Source: Mycobacterium sp. NS-7484 (lineage in GTDB: Bacteria > Actinomycetota > Actinomycetes > Mycobacteriales > Mycobacteriaceae). From it: a stretch of DNA of 64,000 bases. Shown piece by piece: positions 7,331 to 16,026 of the stretch. The translations under genes and the position numbers were made by a program. Every line of letters begins with the position of its first letter. Position 1 is the first letter of the stretch. Below the pieces are notes generated by a model, which saw nothing but the letters and a program-made list of their open reading frames with translations, was not told the DNA's origin and made no database searches. Location: contig NZ_MBEJ01000018.1 of the NCBI RefSeq assembly GCF_001953975.1, positions 1 through 64,000 of the forward strand. The letters are read 5' to 3'.

Positions 7331-9493
7331 CTACTTCAGCAGCGGGTCGCGGGGCAGGCCCAGGATGCGCTCGGCGATCGTGTTCCGGGTGATCTCCGAC
7401 GTGCCGCCCGCGATCGTCATCGCCCGGTTGCCCAGGTAGGCGCGGGTCAGCTTCGGCGTCTGCCCGGTCACCCCGGCCGAGCCGACCAGATCCATGCCCA
7501 GTTCGGTCAGATGCTGGGAGTGCTCGGCCACCAGCAGCTTGGTGACGTTGCCCTCGGGCCCGGGTTCGGTGCCCGCGATGGCCCGGCTGACCCGGCGCAG
7601 GTTCAGCAGCCGCAATGTGTGGCCGACGGCGATCACCTCGCCGGCCCGGCGGACATAGCGGGCGCCGTCGGAATCCGTGTCGATCAGGGCCACGAGCTCG
7701 TCGGCGTCGAATCCGGTCGGGGCGGCCGAGCCGCCGCCGATCGAGATGCGCTCGTTGCCGAGAGTGGCGCGGGCCACCAGCCAGCCCTTGTTCACGTCGC
7801 CCACGACATCGGCGTCCGGAACGAACACGTCGTCGAAGAACACCTCGTTGAAGTGGGCGTCACCGGTCAGGCCCCGCAACGGATTGACGGTGACTCCAGG
7901 GGCTTTCATGTCGATCGCCATCATCGTGACACCGGCGTGCTTGGGCGCCTCGGGGTCGGTGCGCACGGTGGCCAGCCCCCACTGGCAGTGCTGCGCCAGG
8001 CTGGTCCAGACCTTCTGGCCGGTCACCCGCCAGCCGCCGTCGACTTTCTTGGCGGCGGTGCGCACCGCGGCCGCATCCGAACCGGCGCCCGGCTCGGAGA
8101 ACAGCTGGCACCACATCACCTCACCGCGGAGCACGGGCTCCACCCAGCGCTCGCGCTGATCGTCGGTGCCGGCCTGGGCGATGGTCAGCGTCACCCAGCC
8201 GGTGATCCCCATGTCCGCGCGCTCGATGTCGGCGAACTCCTCTTCGATCACCAACTGCTCCAACACATTTGCGGCGCGTCCGTACGGCTTGGGCCAGTGC
8301 GGCACCAGGTAACCGGAGTCCACCAGGTAGTCGCGGCGCTTGTCCTCGGGCAGTTCCTTCACGGCCGACGCCGCCGCCTGTGCGTCCTGGCGGTACTGCT
8401 CGGCCTCGTCCGGCAGGGCGAAGGACGCCCCGTGGGCCTGCCCGGTGCGTTGCCCCTCGACCACGTCGATCAGCGGATCGGCGCCGTCACCGAGCACCGC
8501 GGCCAGCGTCCGGGCCCGACGCAGGTAGAGATGCGCGTCGTGTTCCCAGGTGAACGCGATGCCACCGTGCAGTTGAACATTGTTCTGCGTGCAGAAGATC
8601 TGCGCCCGGATGGCGTGCGCGGCGGCCACCGCGGCGGCGAACCAGGCTCCGTCGAGGTCGTCGGCGCGGGCGGCATCCCAGACTGCGGCGGTGGTTTGCT
8701 CGGCGTCGACGAGCATGTTGGCGGCGTGGTGCTTGACCGCTTGGAACGTGCCGATGGTGCGGCCGAACTGCTCGCGCACCTTGGCGTAGTCGACGGCCAT
8801 GTCCAGTGCGGCCCAGGAGACTCCGACGGCTTCTGCCGAACCGAGGATGCGGAACACCGTGCGGGCTCCGCGGGCGGCGCCGCGCAGGATCCGGCTCTCG
8901 TCGACGGCCACCGCGCGCAGGTCGACGGAGCCGATGCTGCGGGTGGTGTCCAGGGAGTCCTCGGCGGTGACGGTGATCCCGTCGGCGGTGGCGTCCAGGA
9001 TGACGACGTCGTCTCCGGCGGCGAGCACGAGAACCTGCGCGTCGGGCGCCCCGAGCACGGCGCGCGCCTGCCCGCCGAGTCGGCCGTCGTCGCCGATGCT
9101 CACCGAGCCGGCCAGGCCGAGCGCGGCCACGGTCGCCCCGTCGGCCAGCCCCGGAAGGAGTTCGGCGCGAACGGGATCCGGCGCGAAATGGTCGATGACC
9201 ACGGCAGCCGATACTGTCGGCAGAAACGGTCCGGGGCACAGTTCTCGGCCGGCGACCTCGGCCACCACGGCCAGCTCGGGCAGGCCGAACCCGGAGCCGC
9301 CGTACTCCTCGGCAATGGCCAGGCCGTTCCAACCGAGTGCGGCGCCGGCCGCCCAGATGTCGGCGGGGTAGCGGCCGGGGGTCTCCAGTGTGGCGCGCGC
9401 GGCGGCCCGGCTGTCGAGCCGGTTCAACTGTCCGAGCGCCGACTCGGCGAGGTCCTGGTGCTCTTCGGTGATGGCCAGCGCAGAATGGGTCAT
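7331..9493 (-). CDS. Fused (two-domain) acyl-CoA dehydrogenase
   Basis: This 720-residue protein contains two acyl-CoA dehydrogenase units: about 1-330, incomplete in motifs, and about 345-720, with the FAD/substrate motifs WCQLFSEPGAGSD and VTGQKVWTS. The double form is seen in mycobacterial FadE proteins of about 710-730 residues such as FadE34 and FadE6, some of which act on steroid side-chain CoA esters. It catalyses alpha,beta-desaturation of an acyl-CoA with electron transfer to ETF. It is divergent from lipC, with a 123-bp shared promoter. The exact substrate cannot be read from the sequence. Confidence 0.88.
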   Translation of the reverse strand: MTHSALAITEEHQDLAESALGQLNRLDSRAAARATLETPGRYPADIWAAGAALGWNGLAIAEEYGGSGFGLPELAVVAEVAGRELCPGPFLPTVSAAVVIDHFAPDPVRAELLPGLADGATVAALGLAGSVSIGDDGRLGGQARAVLGAPDAQVLVLAAGDDVVILDATADGITVTAEDSLDTTRSIGSVDLRAVAVDESRILRGAARGARTVFRILGSAEAVGVSWAALDMAVDYAKVREQFGRTIGTFQAVKHHAANMLVDAEQTTAAVWDAARADDLDGAWFAAAVAAAHAIRAQIFCTQNNVQLHGGIAFTWEHDAHLYLRRARTLAAVLGDGADPLIDVVEGQRTGQAHGASFALPDEAEQYRQDAQAAASAVKELPEDKRRDYLVDSGYLVPHWPKPYGRAANVLEQLVIEEEFADIERADMGITGWVTLTIAQAGTDDQRERWVEPVLRGEVMWCQLFSEPGAGSDAAAVRTAAKKVDGGWRVTGQKVWTSLAQHCQWGLATVRTDPEAPKHAGVTMMAIDMKAPGVTVNPLRGLTGDAHFNEVFFDDVFVPDADVVGDVNKGWLVARATLGNERISIGGGSAAPTGFDADELVALIDTDSDGARYVRRAGEVIAVGHTLRLLNLRRVSRAIAGTEPGPEGNVTKLLVAEHSQHLTELGMDLVGSAGVTGQTPKLTRAYLGNRAMTIAGGTSEITRNTIAERILGLPRDPLLK

Positions 9494-9562
9494 GGTCAGC
9501 GAAGCTAACGGCGGCGGGTGCCGACGTCGACGTGATCCAGGTCACAACACGACGGCTAGTGA

Positions 9563-9580
9563 ACAACTCGGCGAAGTTGT
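9563..9580. promoter_or_regulatory. Inverted repeat between fadE and lipC
   Basis: ACAACT-cggcga-AGTTGT is a perfect 6-bp inverted repeat. With one mismatch it can be lengthened to GTGAACAACT opposite GGTGACAACT. It lies midway between the divergent starts at 9493 and 9617 and is a plausible repressor site. No regulator is adjacent. Confidence 0.45.
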
Positions 9581-9616
9581 CACCTGAGTCCAACCCCGGC
9601 GGGGTAGGCTCGCGAA

Positions 9617-10840
9617 ATGACGGCACGACCGGATACCCGGTACCCCGCACCGACTCTCGCCGATCGGGCGCGATGGTTGCTGACGGCCAAGCCCGCGGAC
9701 CATATGCTGGCGCTGAGCGTGGCATCAGCTTCGCTGCCGGTCGTCGGCAAGCACCTGGAACCGTTCGGAGCCATGGCCGCGATGGGTGTGTGGGGCTTCC
9801 GTAACCTGCCCGAGTTCGTCACCGCCTCGGCGAAGTCCTGGCTGGCCCCCGGTGCCGCCGGAATTCGCAAGTCCGAGCGCGAGCAGACCAATGCCGTGGT
9901 GCAAGAGGCCATGCGTGCCGTGGTGTCCGCGGCTGACCTGGCCGTCGACTGGCCGGCGCCGGACAACATGCCGCCGCTGTGGCGGACCCGTGAGTACCGT
10001 CGCGACGTGTACCGCACCTCGGTGCGCTACGGCGACGACCCGTCGCAGCTTCTCGATGTCTGGCGGCCCCGGGACCTGCCCGCCGAACCGGCGCCCGTGC
10101 TGCTGTTCGTGCCGGGTGGCGCCTGGGTGCACGGTGGCCGGGTCTTGCAGGGGTATGCCTTGTTGTCGCATCTGGCGCGACAGGGGTGGGTGTGCCTGTC
10201 CATCGACTACCGGGTGGCCCCGCATCACCGCTGGCCGCGGCATCTCACCGACGTCAAGGCGGCGATCGCGTGGGCACGGGCCAATGTCGACAAGTTCGGT
10301 GGCGACCGCAACTTCGTCGCCGTCGCGGGCTGCTCGGCCGGCGGCCACCTCGCCGCGCTGGCCGGCCTCACCCCCAACCACCCCGATCTGCAGGGCGACC
10401 TGCCCGACGGCTCCGACACCACCGTCGACGCCGTTGTCGGTATCTACGGACGCTACGACTGGGAGGACCGCTCCACCGAGGAGCGGATCCGCTTCGTCGA
10501 CTTCCTGGAACGAGTCGTGGTGGGCCGCAAGCTCGACCGGCACCCCGAGATCTTCCGGCTGGCCTCGCCGATCGCCCAGGTTCACCCCGACGCTCCGCCG
10601 TTCCTGGTCATCCACGGCACCGGGGACAGTGTCATCCCGGTCGCCCAGGCCCGCAGCTTCGTCGACCGGCTCAAGGCCGTGTCCCGATCGGTGGTCGGCT
10701 ACATTGAACTGCCGGGTGCCGGGCACGCCTTCGACATGACCGACGGGGCCCGAACTGGAGCGATGGCGACCGCAATTGGGTTGTTCCTCAACCAAATTCA
10801 CAGAAACAGGGCGATTGACCGGACTAAAGCGGTTATATAG
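9617..10840 (+). CDS. lipC: Esterase/lipase LipC homologue
   Basis: This 407-residue alpha/beta hydrolase has the oxyanion motif PGGAWVHGG and the nucleophile motif GCSAGGHLAA. The later acidic residue and histidine are in HGTGDSVIP and GAGHAFDM. In M. tuberculosis LipC (Rv0220) is a cell-surface esterase of similar length, directly upstream of a WS/DGAT gene (Rv0221), the same order as here. The 27-bp gap to the next gene suggests co-transcription. It probably hydrolyses short- to medium-chain esters, but the natural substrate is unknown. Confidence 0.85.
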   Translation: MTARPDTRYPAPTLADRARWLLTAKPADHMLALSVASASLPVVGKHLEPFGAMAAMGVWGFRNLPEFVTASAKSWLAPGAAGIRKSEREQTNAVVQEAMRAVVSAADLAVDWPAPDNMPPLWRTREYRRDVYRTSVRYGDDPSQLLDVWRPRDLPAEPAPVLLFVPGGAWVHGGRVLQGYALLSHLARQGWVCLSIDYRVAPHHRWPRHLTDVKAAIAWARANVDKFGGDRNFVAVAGCSAGGHLAALAGLTPNHPDLQGDLPDGSDTTVDAVVGIYGRYDWEDRSTEERIRFVDFLERVVVGRKLDRHPEIFRLASPIAQVHPDAPPFLVIHGTGDSVIPVAQARSFVDRLKAVSRSVVGYIELPGAGHAFDMTDGARTGAMATAIGLFLNQIHRNRAIDRTKAVI

Positions 10841-10867
10841 ACGCCTCCACACCTGGGGAGGGACACC

Positions 10868-12286
10868 GTGAAGCGGTTGAGTGGGTGGGACGCGTTTCTG
10901 CTGTACACAGAGACGCCCACCGTGCACATGCACACATTGAAGATCGCCGTCATCGCGCTCGACGATCTTGGGGGACGTAAGTTCGGGATCGACGAGTTCC
11001 GTGAGGTGATCCGCGCACGCCTGCACAAGCTCGAACCGTTCTGCTACCAACTCGTCGACATCCCGTTCAAGTTCCACCACCCGATGTGGCGGGAGAACTG
11101 CGACGTCGACCTGGAGTACCACGTGCGGCCGTGGCGGGTGCGCGAGCCCGGTGGGCGCCGGGAACTCGACGAGGCCATCGGGCAGATCGGCAGCACCCAG
11201 CTGGACCGCAACCGGCCGCTGTGGGAGATGTACTTCGTTGAGGGTCTGGCCAACGATCGGATCGCGGTGGTCAACAAGATTCACCACGCGCTGGCCGACG
11301 GTATCGCCTCGGCGAACCTGCTGGCCCGCGGCATGGACCTGCAGGACGGACCGAAACACGACGACGCCTGCTACGCAGCCGATCCGGCGCCGTCGAAGAC
11401 CGAACTCGTGCGCTCGGCGTTCACCGACCACATGCGCCAGCTCGGCCGGCTTCCCGGCACCTTCCGCTACACCGCCCAGGGCTTCGGGCGGGTGCGACGC
11501 AGCCACCGCAAGCTGTCACCGGAGCTGACCCGGCCCTTCACCCCGCCGCCCAGCTTCATGAACCACATCCTCGAGGAAAAGCGGCTGTTCGCCACGGCCA
11601 CCTTGGCCTTGGCCGATGTCAAGGAGACCGGCAAGGCGCTCGGGGTCACGATCAACGACCTGGTGCTGGCGATGTCCTCAGGGGCGCTGCGCAAACTGTC
11701 GCTCAAATACGACGGTCACGCCGACCATCCGCTGTTGGCCTCGGTGCCGATGAGCTTCGACTTCTCGCCAGACCGTATCTCGGGCAACCGGTTCAGCGGT
11801 GTGTTGGTTGCGTTGCCCGTCGATGTCGCCGACACCGCCGAGCGGGTTCGTTGTGCGCACGATACGGCCGCGCTGGCCAAGGAAAGCCACCAACTGATCG
11901 GCCCCGAGCTGATCGCCCGGTGGGCGGCCTACATGCCGCCGGCGCCCGTGGAAGCGGTGTTCAAGTGGCTGGCCAACAAGGACGGCCAGAACAAGGTGCT
12001 CAACCTGAACATCTCGAATGTGCCCGGCCCGCGCGAGCGCGGCAAGGTCGGTGGTGCCACGGTCACCGAGATCTATTCGGTGGGACCGATCACCACCGGC
12101 AGCGGGCTGAACATCACGGTGTGGAGCTACGTCGACCAACTCAACATCTCGGTGCTCTCCGACGAGGCCACCGTCGACGATCCACATGAGGTCACCGACG
12201 GCATGCTCGAGGAGTTCCGTGAAATCCGCCGGGTGGCAGGGCTTTCCGATGAACTGACGGTGGTCGACTCCGCGATGCCGCAATAG
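10868..12286 (+). CDS. Wax ester synthase/diacylglycerol acyltransferase (WS/DGAT)
   Basis: This 472-residue protein has the WS/DGAT active-site motif HHALADG (near residue 140) and a second conserved ISNVPGP motif near 380. These enzymes transfer acyl-CoA to diacylglycerol or alcohols to make storage lipids at the membrane. The GTG start at 10868 has a good GGGGAGGGA ribosome site. It is the Rv0221-type gene in a lipC-WS/DGAT pair. Not every family member makes triacylglycerol, so the product is uncertain. Confidence 0.9.
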   Translation: MKRLSGWDAFLLYTETPTVHMHTLKIAVIALDDLGGRKFGIDEFREVIRARLHKLEPFCYQLVDIPFKFHHPMWRENCDVDLEYHVRPWRVREPGGRRELDEAIGQIGSTQLDRNRPLWEMYFVEGLANDRIAVVNKIHHALADGIASANLLARGMDLQDGPKHDDACYAADPAPSKTELVRSAFTDHMRQLGRLPGTFRYTAQGFGRVRRSHRKLSPELTRPFTPPPSFMNHILEEKRLFATATLALADVKETGKALGVTINDLVLAMSSGALRKLSLKYDGHADHPLLASVPMSFDFSPDRISGNRFSGVLVALPVDVADTAERVRCAHDTAALAKESHQLIGPELIARWAAYMPPAPVEAVFKWLANKDGQNKVLNLNISNVPGPRERGKVGGATVTEIYSVGPITTGSGLNITVWSYVDQLNISVLSDEATVDDPHEVTDGMLEEFREIRRVAGLSDELTVVDSAMPQ

Positions 12287-12295
12287 CCCTGCCCC

Positions 12296-12356
12296 GCGAG
12301 CGTGCGTGTCTGCCCCTGGACACGCCGTCAAGCGTCAGCAGTTTGCGCACGCTCGC
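12296..12356. repeat. Nested hairpin element, copy A
   Basis: The outer arms GCGAGCGTGCG and CGCACGCTCGC are a perfect 11-bp inverted repeat enclosing an inner GTGTC/GACAC hairpin. A close relative lies at 12659-12719, so the ferredoxin gene is bracketed by two copies. It may end lipC-WS/DGAT transcription. Apart from it, the 12287-12459 gap shows only a TCCAA-N7-TTGGA imperfect palindrome just upstream of the ferredoxin gene. Confidence 0.75.
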
Positions 12357-12459
12357 CGGAGCCCGGCCGCGTCGGGATTCCGTATGGCCTGTCCATCCGG
12401 CAACTCTTGACGTAGGATTTTTCCAACTAGGACTTGGATAAATTCCTGTGGAGGCTGCC

Positions 12460-12648
12460 GTGCGCGTCGAAGTTGACCTGGATCGCTGTGAAGGCAACGC
12501 CATCTGCGAGAAGCTCGCGCCGCAACTGTTCGAGCTCGACGAGGACGACTACTCCGTCGTCAAACTCGATCCGGTGCCGCCGGAGTTGGAAGAGCTCGCC
12601 GCCCGTGCGATCGAGGAATGCCCGCGCGCGGCACTGCGGCGCGGCTAG
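12460..12648 (+). CDS. [3Fe-4S]-type ferredoxin
   Basis: This is a 62-residue acidic ferredoxin. The cluster pattern is Cys-x5-Cys (CEGNAIC) near the N-terminus and a distal Cys-Pro (ECPRAAL), the three-cysteine pattern of [3Fe-4S] ferredoxins that serve P450s and some oxygenases in actinobacteria. I chose GTG at 12460 because TGGAGG lies six bases upstream; an earlier in-frame GTG at 12448 would overlap that site. No P450 is in the window. The neighbouring oxygenase genes are on the other strand, so this carrier may serve them or a distant enzyme. Confidence 0.85.
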   Translation: MRVEVDLDRCEGNAICEKLAPQLFELDEDDYSVVKLDPVPPELEELAARAIEECPRAALRRG

Positions 12649-12658
12649 CCTGCAGCCC

Positions 12659-12719
12659 GCGAGCGTGCGCAGAAGGTTGCTGTTGCGCGGCGTGTCGGGC
12701 GACAGACGCGCACGTTCGC
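12659..12719. repeat. Nested hairpin element, copy B
   Basis: The arms GCGAGCGTGCGC and GCGCACGTTCGC pair at 11 of 12 positions and enclose an inner TGTCG/CGACA hairpin, the same design as copy A. It lies between the convergent ferredoxin and dioxygenase genes, where a bidirectional terminator is expected. Confidence 0.75.
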
Positions 12720-12732
12720 GGTGCGAGCTTTA

Positions 12733-13578
12733 CTACTGGATCGGCTCGTCGCCGAGCACCGTGGTGCGCAGCATGTGCCGGCGTGAGTTGGGCTCATACG
12801 GCGCGGCGCGGTGCAACACCCCCTGGTTGTCCCAGATGACGGTGTCGCCGACGGACCACTTGTGGCTGTAGACCTTGTCCGGCGTGGTGGCGTGGTCGAG
12901 GAGTTCGGCCAACAGTGCCCGGCCTTCGTCGCGGTCCATGCCGACGATGTAGTCGGCGGAGGCGCCCAGTACCAAGGACTTTCGTCCGCTGCGGTGGGTC
13001 CACACCAGTGGGTTCTCGTGTGTCGGGCGAGCGGCCCACCGCGCGCGTTGCTCGGGTGTCGGATCGGGGTAGACGCGACGCTGTGAGGCCTCCAGGGAGT
13101 GCACCACCCGCAGCGTGGCGTAGCGCTCCTGCTCGGCGTCGGACAGGGATTCGTAGGCCGCATATGCGTTGGCGAACTCTGTTTCCCCGCCGCGGGCGGC
13201 CACCTCCACCGCCGAGAGCACCGTGGCCTTCTGCGGACATTCGTCGTGCATGGGGGTGCAGCCGTCGATGTGCCAGTCGAAGGTGGCCTTGAGGTACTCG
13301 GCCGCCTTGTTCTTCGACTTGTCCAGGGTGATCGGGTAGATGCCCGCCACTGGGTGATGACCGTCGGCGGAGTGGTCGATCTCGCCGAGGCGCCGCGACA
13401 ATGCGACTTGGGCCTGCGGATCGAGGTGCAAGTCGTGGAAGACCAGCACGCCGTTGTCTTCCAGGGCGTCCAGGATGGCCGCGCCCAGGCTGTCGTCGGC
13501 GCCGAGGCGCTCGGGATCGACGCCGACAACCTCGGCGCCCACGGACGTGGTCAGCTTGTTGATGGTCAACACACTCAT
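12733..13578 (-). CDS. TauD/TfdA-family Fe(II)/2-oxoglutarate dioxygenase
   Basis: This 281-residue protein is counted from ATG 13578, which has an AAAGGG ribosome site; the open frame extends upstream without a good start. Iron ligands are visible as H-x-D in WHIDG and a distal His in VLHRAAPY. The Arg in RRHMLRTT would bind 2-oxoglutarate. Relatives oxidise taurine, alkyl sulfates, aryloxyacids and carnitine-like compounds. It is the last gene of the minus-strand Rieske operon, 28 bases after the small-protein gene. The substrate is unknown. Confidence 0.88.
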   Translation of the reverse strand: MSVLTINKLTTSVGAEVVGVDPERLGADDSLGAAILDALEDNGVLVFHDLHLDPQAQVALSRRLGEIDHSADGHHPVAGIYPITLDKSKNKAAEYLKATFDWHIDGCTPMHDECPQKATVLSAVEVAARGGETEFANAYAAYESLSDAEQERYATLRVVHSLEASQRRVYPDPTPEQRARWAARPTHENPLVWTHRSGRKSLVLGASADYIVGMDRDEGRALLAELLDHATTPDKVYSHKWSVGDTVIWDNQGVLHRAAPYEPNSRRHMLRTTVLGDEPIQ

Positions 13579-13606
13579 CGGTGTGCCCTTTCGTGTTCGG
13601 TGGCGG

Positions 13607-13942
13607 TTATGGCCGTGGTTCTCCGGTGCGGACCATGACGGCATCGGCGGAGTCGGTCGGGGCCGGCTGGTGCATGATCTCCACCGACATCGCGACCATG
13701 ATCAACGAATAGATCAAGTGCAGCAGGTTGATCGCGTCGTCGGGCATGTCGTCGAGCGGAAACTTGTCGCAGTACTCGATCGCCTCTTCCAGCCGCGGGA
13801 AGAACGCGTCATAGAACTCGTGCATCTCCGGCATGGCGCTGGCCAGGCGACGTTCCCAGCGCTCGGTCTCGGTTGCCAGACACCAGGTTTCGGCGTACGG
13901 CTCCAGTTCGGCGAAGGCGCTGGGTAACCGCGGGGAGGTCAT
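13607..13942 (-). CDS. Conserved small protein paired with Rieske oxygenase 1 (unknown)
   Basis: This 111-residue, mostly helical acidic protein has no recognised domain. It is a clear paralogue of the 108-residue product at 20205-20531. Shared features include EM-x2-FYDA, PR-x-EEAI, CDKF-x-LDDMP and NL-x-HL-x-YS. Its ATG overlaps the stop of the Rieske oxygenase gene (ATGA), so the two are probably made in equal amounts. It is too short and too helical for the alpha+beta small subunit of ring-hydroxylating dioxygenases. A new accessory or structural subunit of these oxygenases is my inference. Confidence 0.8.
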   Translation of the reverse strand: MTSPRLPSAFAELEPYAETWCLATETERWERRLASAMPEMHEFYDAFFPRLEEAIEYCDKFPLDDMPDDAINLLHLIYSLIMVAMSVEIMHQPAPTDSADAVMVRTGEPRP

Positions 13943-15213
13943 CGTGAGGCTCCCGCCGGGGTGAGGTCGCGCTGATACGCCTCGACCCAGTCGACCGCCG
14001 TCTTGTGCAGATGGCGCACCAGGATCTCCTGATCGTTGAGCGGGTAGTCGTCGATGACGTCGTACTCGAGCGCGGCCTGGGTGCCGCCGAGCATGCCGGC
14101 ATCCTGCAGGGCGAACTCCTTGAGCACCACGGCGGCCACCTCGTGCTCGATGCGTTCACGCACGGTGCGGGCCGGGTGGAAATACGTGAAGGCCTCGTAC
14201 CGGTGGGTGTTGTGCGAGGTCGGCCAGTACCGGTACAGCAGGTACCAGCCGCCGTAGATCAGGATCTCGATGTTGGGGAAGATCTGGAAGTTGCTGATCC
14301 CCCACGGCTCGATGTTGCCGGGGTTGAGTCCGTGCATCGGCAATTCACCCAGGTCGGGGGTCCGCCACGGACCCACCAGCCCGCTCTGGGTGGCCCGCTC
14401 GATCGGGTACATGTACTCGGGTGCCAGCAGCCAGCGCCGGGTGCCCGCCGTGGAGACGAGCCGGTGCGGGCCGTCCAGCTGGAAATGGCCACAGGTGAAG
14501 CCGGCGTTGGGATCTCGGACCTCCGGCGGCACCTGCTGGGTGTGCAGCGACGGCACGTGGTAGTACTCCTGGAAGGCGTCGGCGAAGATCTTCCAGTTGC
14601 TGTTGTTGTGCGCCACCCAGTCGTAGCGCTCCGTCAGCTTGTCGAAGGGATAGTCGTCGAGCGCGGTGACCATGGGACCGAGAAACTCCCGCAGGCTTTG
14701 GCGCGGTTCCCGGTCGAAGTTGACGAACACGAAGCCGGCCCAGACGTCGCAGTGCACCGGTACCAGGCCGTAGTCCGCGAGGTTGAATTCGGTGAAGCGT
14801 TCGGCATCGGGCGCCGAGGTCAGCCGACCGTCCAGTCCGTAACGCCACCCGCAGTGCCGGCACTCGAATTCGTCTCCGGCGTTACGCAATTCGGTGGCCC
14901 GGAAGTCCACGGGCACGACGGTGTGTCCGCGGCGACGGCACAGGTTGTGGAAGGCGAGGATGGTGCCGTCGTGGTCTTTGACCAGCAGCAGCGAGGCATC
15001 GGCCGCCTCGATCTGGCGGGTGATGTAACTGCCGGCCTCCGGCGTCTCCTCGACCCGGCTGACGTTGAGCCACGCGCGCTTGAAGATCGCCTCGCGTTCC
15101 ATGGCGTAGAACTCTTCGGAGATGGAGTCGCGGAACGGGATCGGGCCGGTGCCCAGGTCGGGATAGTGTTCGGTCCAGGATCCCTCGGCCGGTTTGGGCC
15201 ACTTGGTTGCCAT
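13939..15213 (-). CDS. Rieske-type non-haem iron oxygenase with altered cluster ligands
   Basis: This 424-residue alpha-subunit-like protein keeps the mononuclear iron site: D212, H219 and H224 in DAFQEYYHVPSLH. The Rieske site is unusual. Where the sister enzyme (20536-21801) has C91-x-H93 and C117-x2-H120, this one has C92-x-R94 and C118-x2-C121, so both histidine ligands are replaced. H97 follows in CRRRGH. It could hold a [2Fe-2S] cluster with Cys3-His or Cys ligands, or have lost it. Upstream in the same operon lie a KshB-like reductase and an SDR; downstream lie its paired small protein and a TauD enzyme. General architecture resembles steroid or alkyl hydroxylating oxygenases. Confidence 0.88.
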   Translation of the reverse strand: MATKWPKPAEGSWTEHYPDLGTGPIPFRDSISEEFYAMEREAIFKRAWLNVSRVEETPEAGSYITRQIEAADASLLLVKDHDGTILAFHNLCRRRGHTVVPVDFRATELRNAGDEFECRHCGWRYGLDGRLTSAPDAERFTEFNLADYGLVPVHCDVWAGFVFVNFDREPRQSLREFLGPMVTALDDYPFDKLTERYDWVAHNNSNWKIFADAFQEYYHVPSLHTQQVPPEVRDPNAGFTCGHFQLDGPHRLVSTAGTRRWLLAPEYMYPIERATQSGLVGPWRTPDLGELPMHGLNPGNIEPWGISNFQIFPNIEILIYGGWYLLYRYWPTSHNTHRYEAFTYFHPARTVRERIEHEVAAVVLKEFALQDAGMLGGTQAALEYDVIDDYPLNDQEILVRHLHKTAVDWVEAYQRDLTPAGASR

Positions 15214-15269
15214 GCGAACCTCCGTGTGACTAGTGGTTTTCCAATTGTCGAGCCGGGTCTACACGACCG

Positions 15270-16025
15270 CTACATCACGGAGCCGCCGTTGACCCCGAGG
15301 GTCTGGCCGGTGATGAAGCCGGCCTCCTCGGAGCACAGGAACCCCACGGCCGCAGCGATATCCGCTCCGGTGCCCAATCTGCCGAGGGGGATGTTGGCGG
15401 CGATGGTCTCATTGGGCGGCAGATAGCCCGCCGCTTGGGACTGGTGCTGCATCGGGGTCTCGATTCCCGACGGCGGGATGTTGTTCACCGTGATGCCGTG
15501 CGGGGCGTATTCGCGCGCCAGCGACTTCGTCAAGGTCAGCAGCGCCCCTTTCGACGCGGCGTAATGCGCCGCGAACGGGGTGCCACGCTGGGCGCTGGAG
15601 GAGGAGATCATCACGATGCGGCCCCATCCCGCGTCGACCATGTCGGGAAGCGCCACCTGGCAGCAGCGGAAGGTGCCGCTCAGGTTCACCTCGATCATCT
15701 GTGACCACGACTGCTCGGTGATGTCGGCGAAGGAGGCGTAACCAAACAGGCCCGCGCTGGTCACCAGAATGCCGACCGGACCGAGTTCGCTGCGCACCTT
15801 GTCGAACGCGTCCTGCACCGCGGCGCGGTCAGTGACGTCGGCGCCGACCGCGACGGCGGTCACGCCAACTGACCGTAGATCCTCGGTAACCCGTTGTGCT
15901 TCATCGGTGTTCACATCGAGCACGGCGACCGCATGGCCGCGGCGCCCTAGTTCGTGGCACGTCGCCTCACCCATCCCGGAGGCCCCGCCGGTCACCACGG
16001 CCACCCTGTTCGTCACGTCAGCCAC
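15270..16025 (-). CDS. Short-chain dehydrogenase/reductase
   Basis: This 251-residue classical SDR has the NAD(P)-binding motif TGGASGMG, active-site Ser in MISSSSAQRG, and catalytic YAASK. The C-terminal TGQTLGVNGG is typical. It probably oxidises or reduces a hydroxyl/keto group made by the neighbouring oxygenase. It starts one base after the reductase gene ends and 56 bases before the oxygenase start, all on the minus strand. FabG-like specificity is possible, but the location favours catabolism. Confidence 0.9.
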   Translation of the reverse strand: MADVTNRVAVVTGGASGMGEATCHELGRRGHAVAVLDVNTDEAQRVTEDLRSVGVTAVAVGADVTDRAAVQDAFDKVRSELGPVGILVTSAGLFGYASFADITEQSWSQMIEVNLSGTFRCCQVALPDMVDAGWGRIVMISSSSAQRGTPFAAHYAASKGALLTLTKSLAREYAPHGITVNNIPPSGIETPMQHQSQAAGYLPPNETIAANIPLGRLGTGADIAAAVGFLCSEEAGFITGQTLGVNGGSVM

Positions 16026-16026
16026 C

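Noticed and set aside
6371..9508. Very long open frame on the plus strand (about 1,045 codons)
   Set aside because: It is antisense to the esterase and acyl-CoA dehydrogenase genes, has low-complexity Gly/Arg/Val-rich content and no domain; a typical GC-rich shadow frame.
9725..11506. Minus-strand frame of 593 codons opposite lipC and the WS/DGAT gene
   Set aside because: The plus strand shows complete catalytic motifs of two families; the antisense frame has none.
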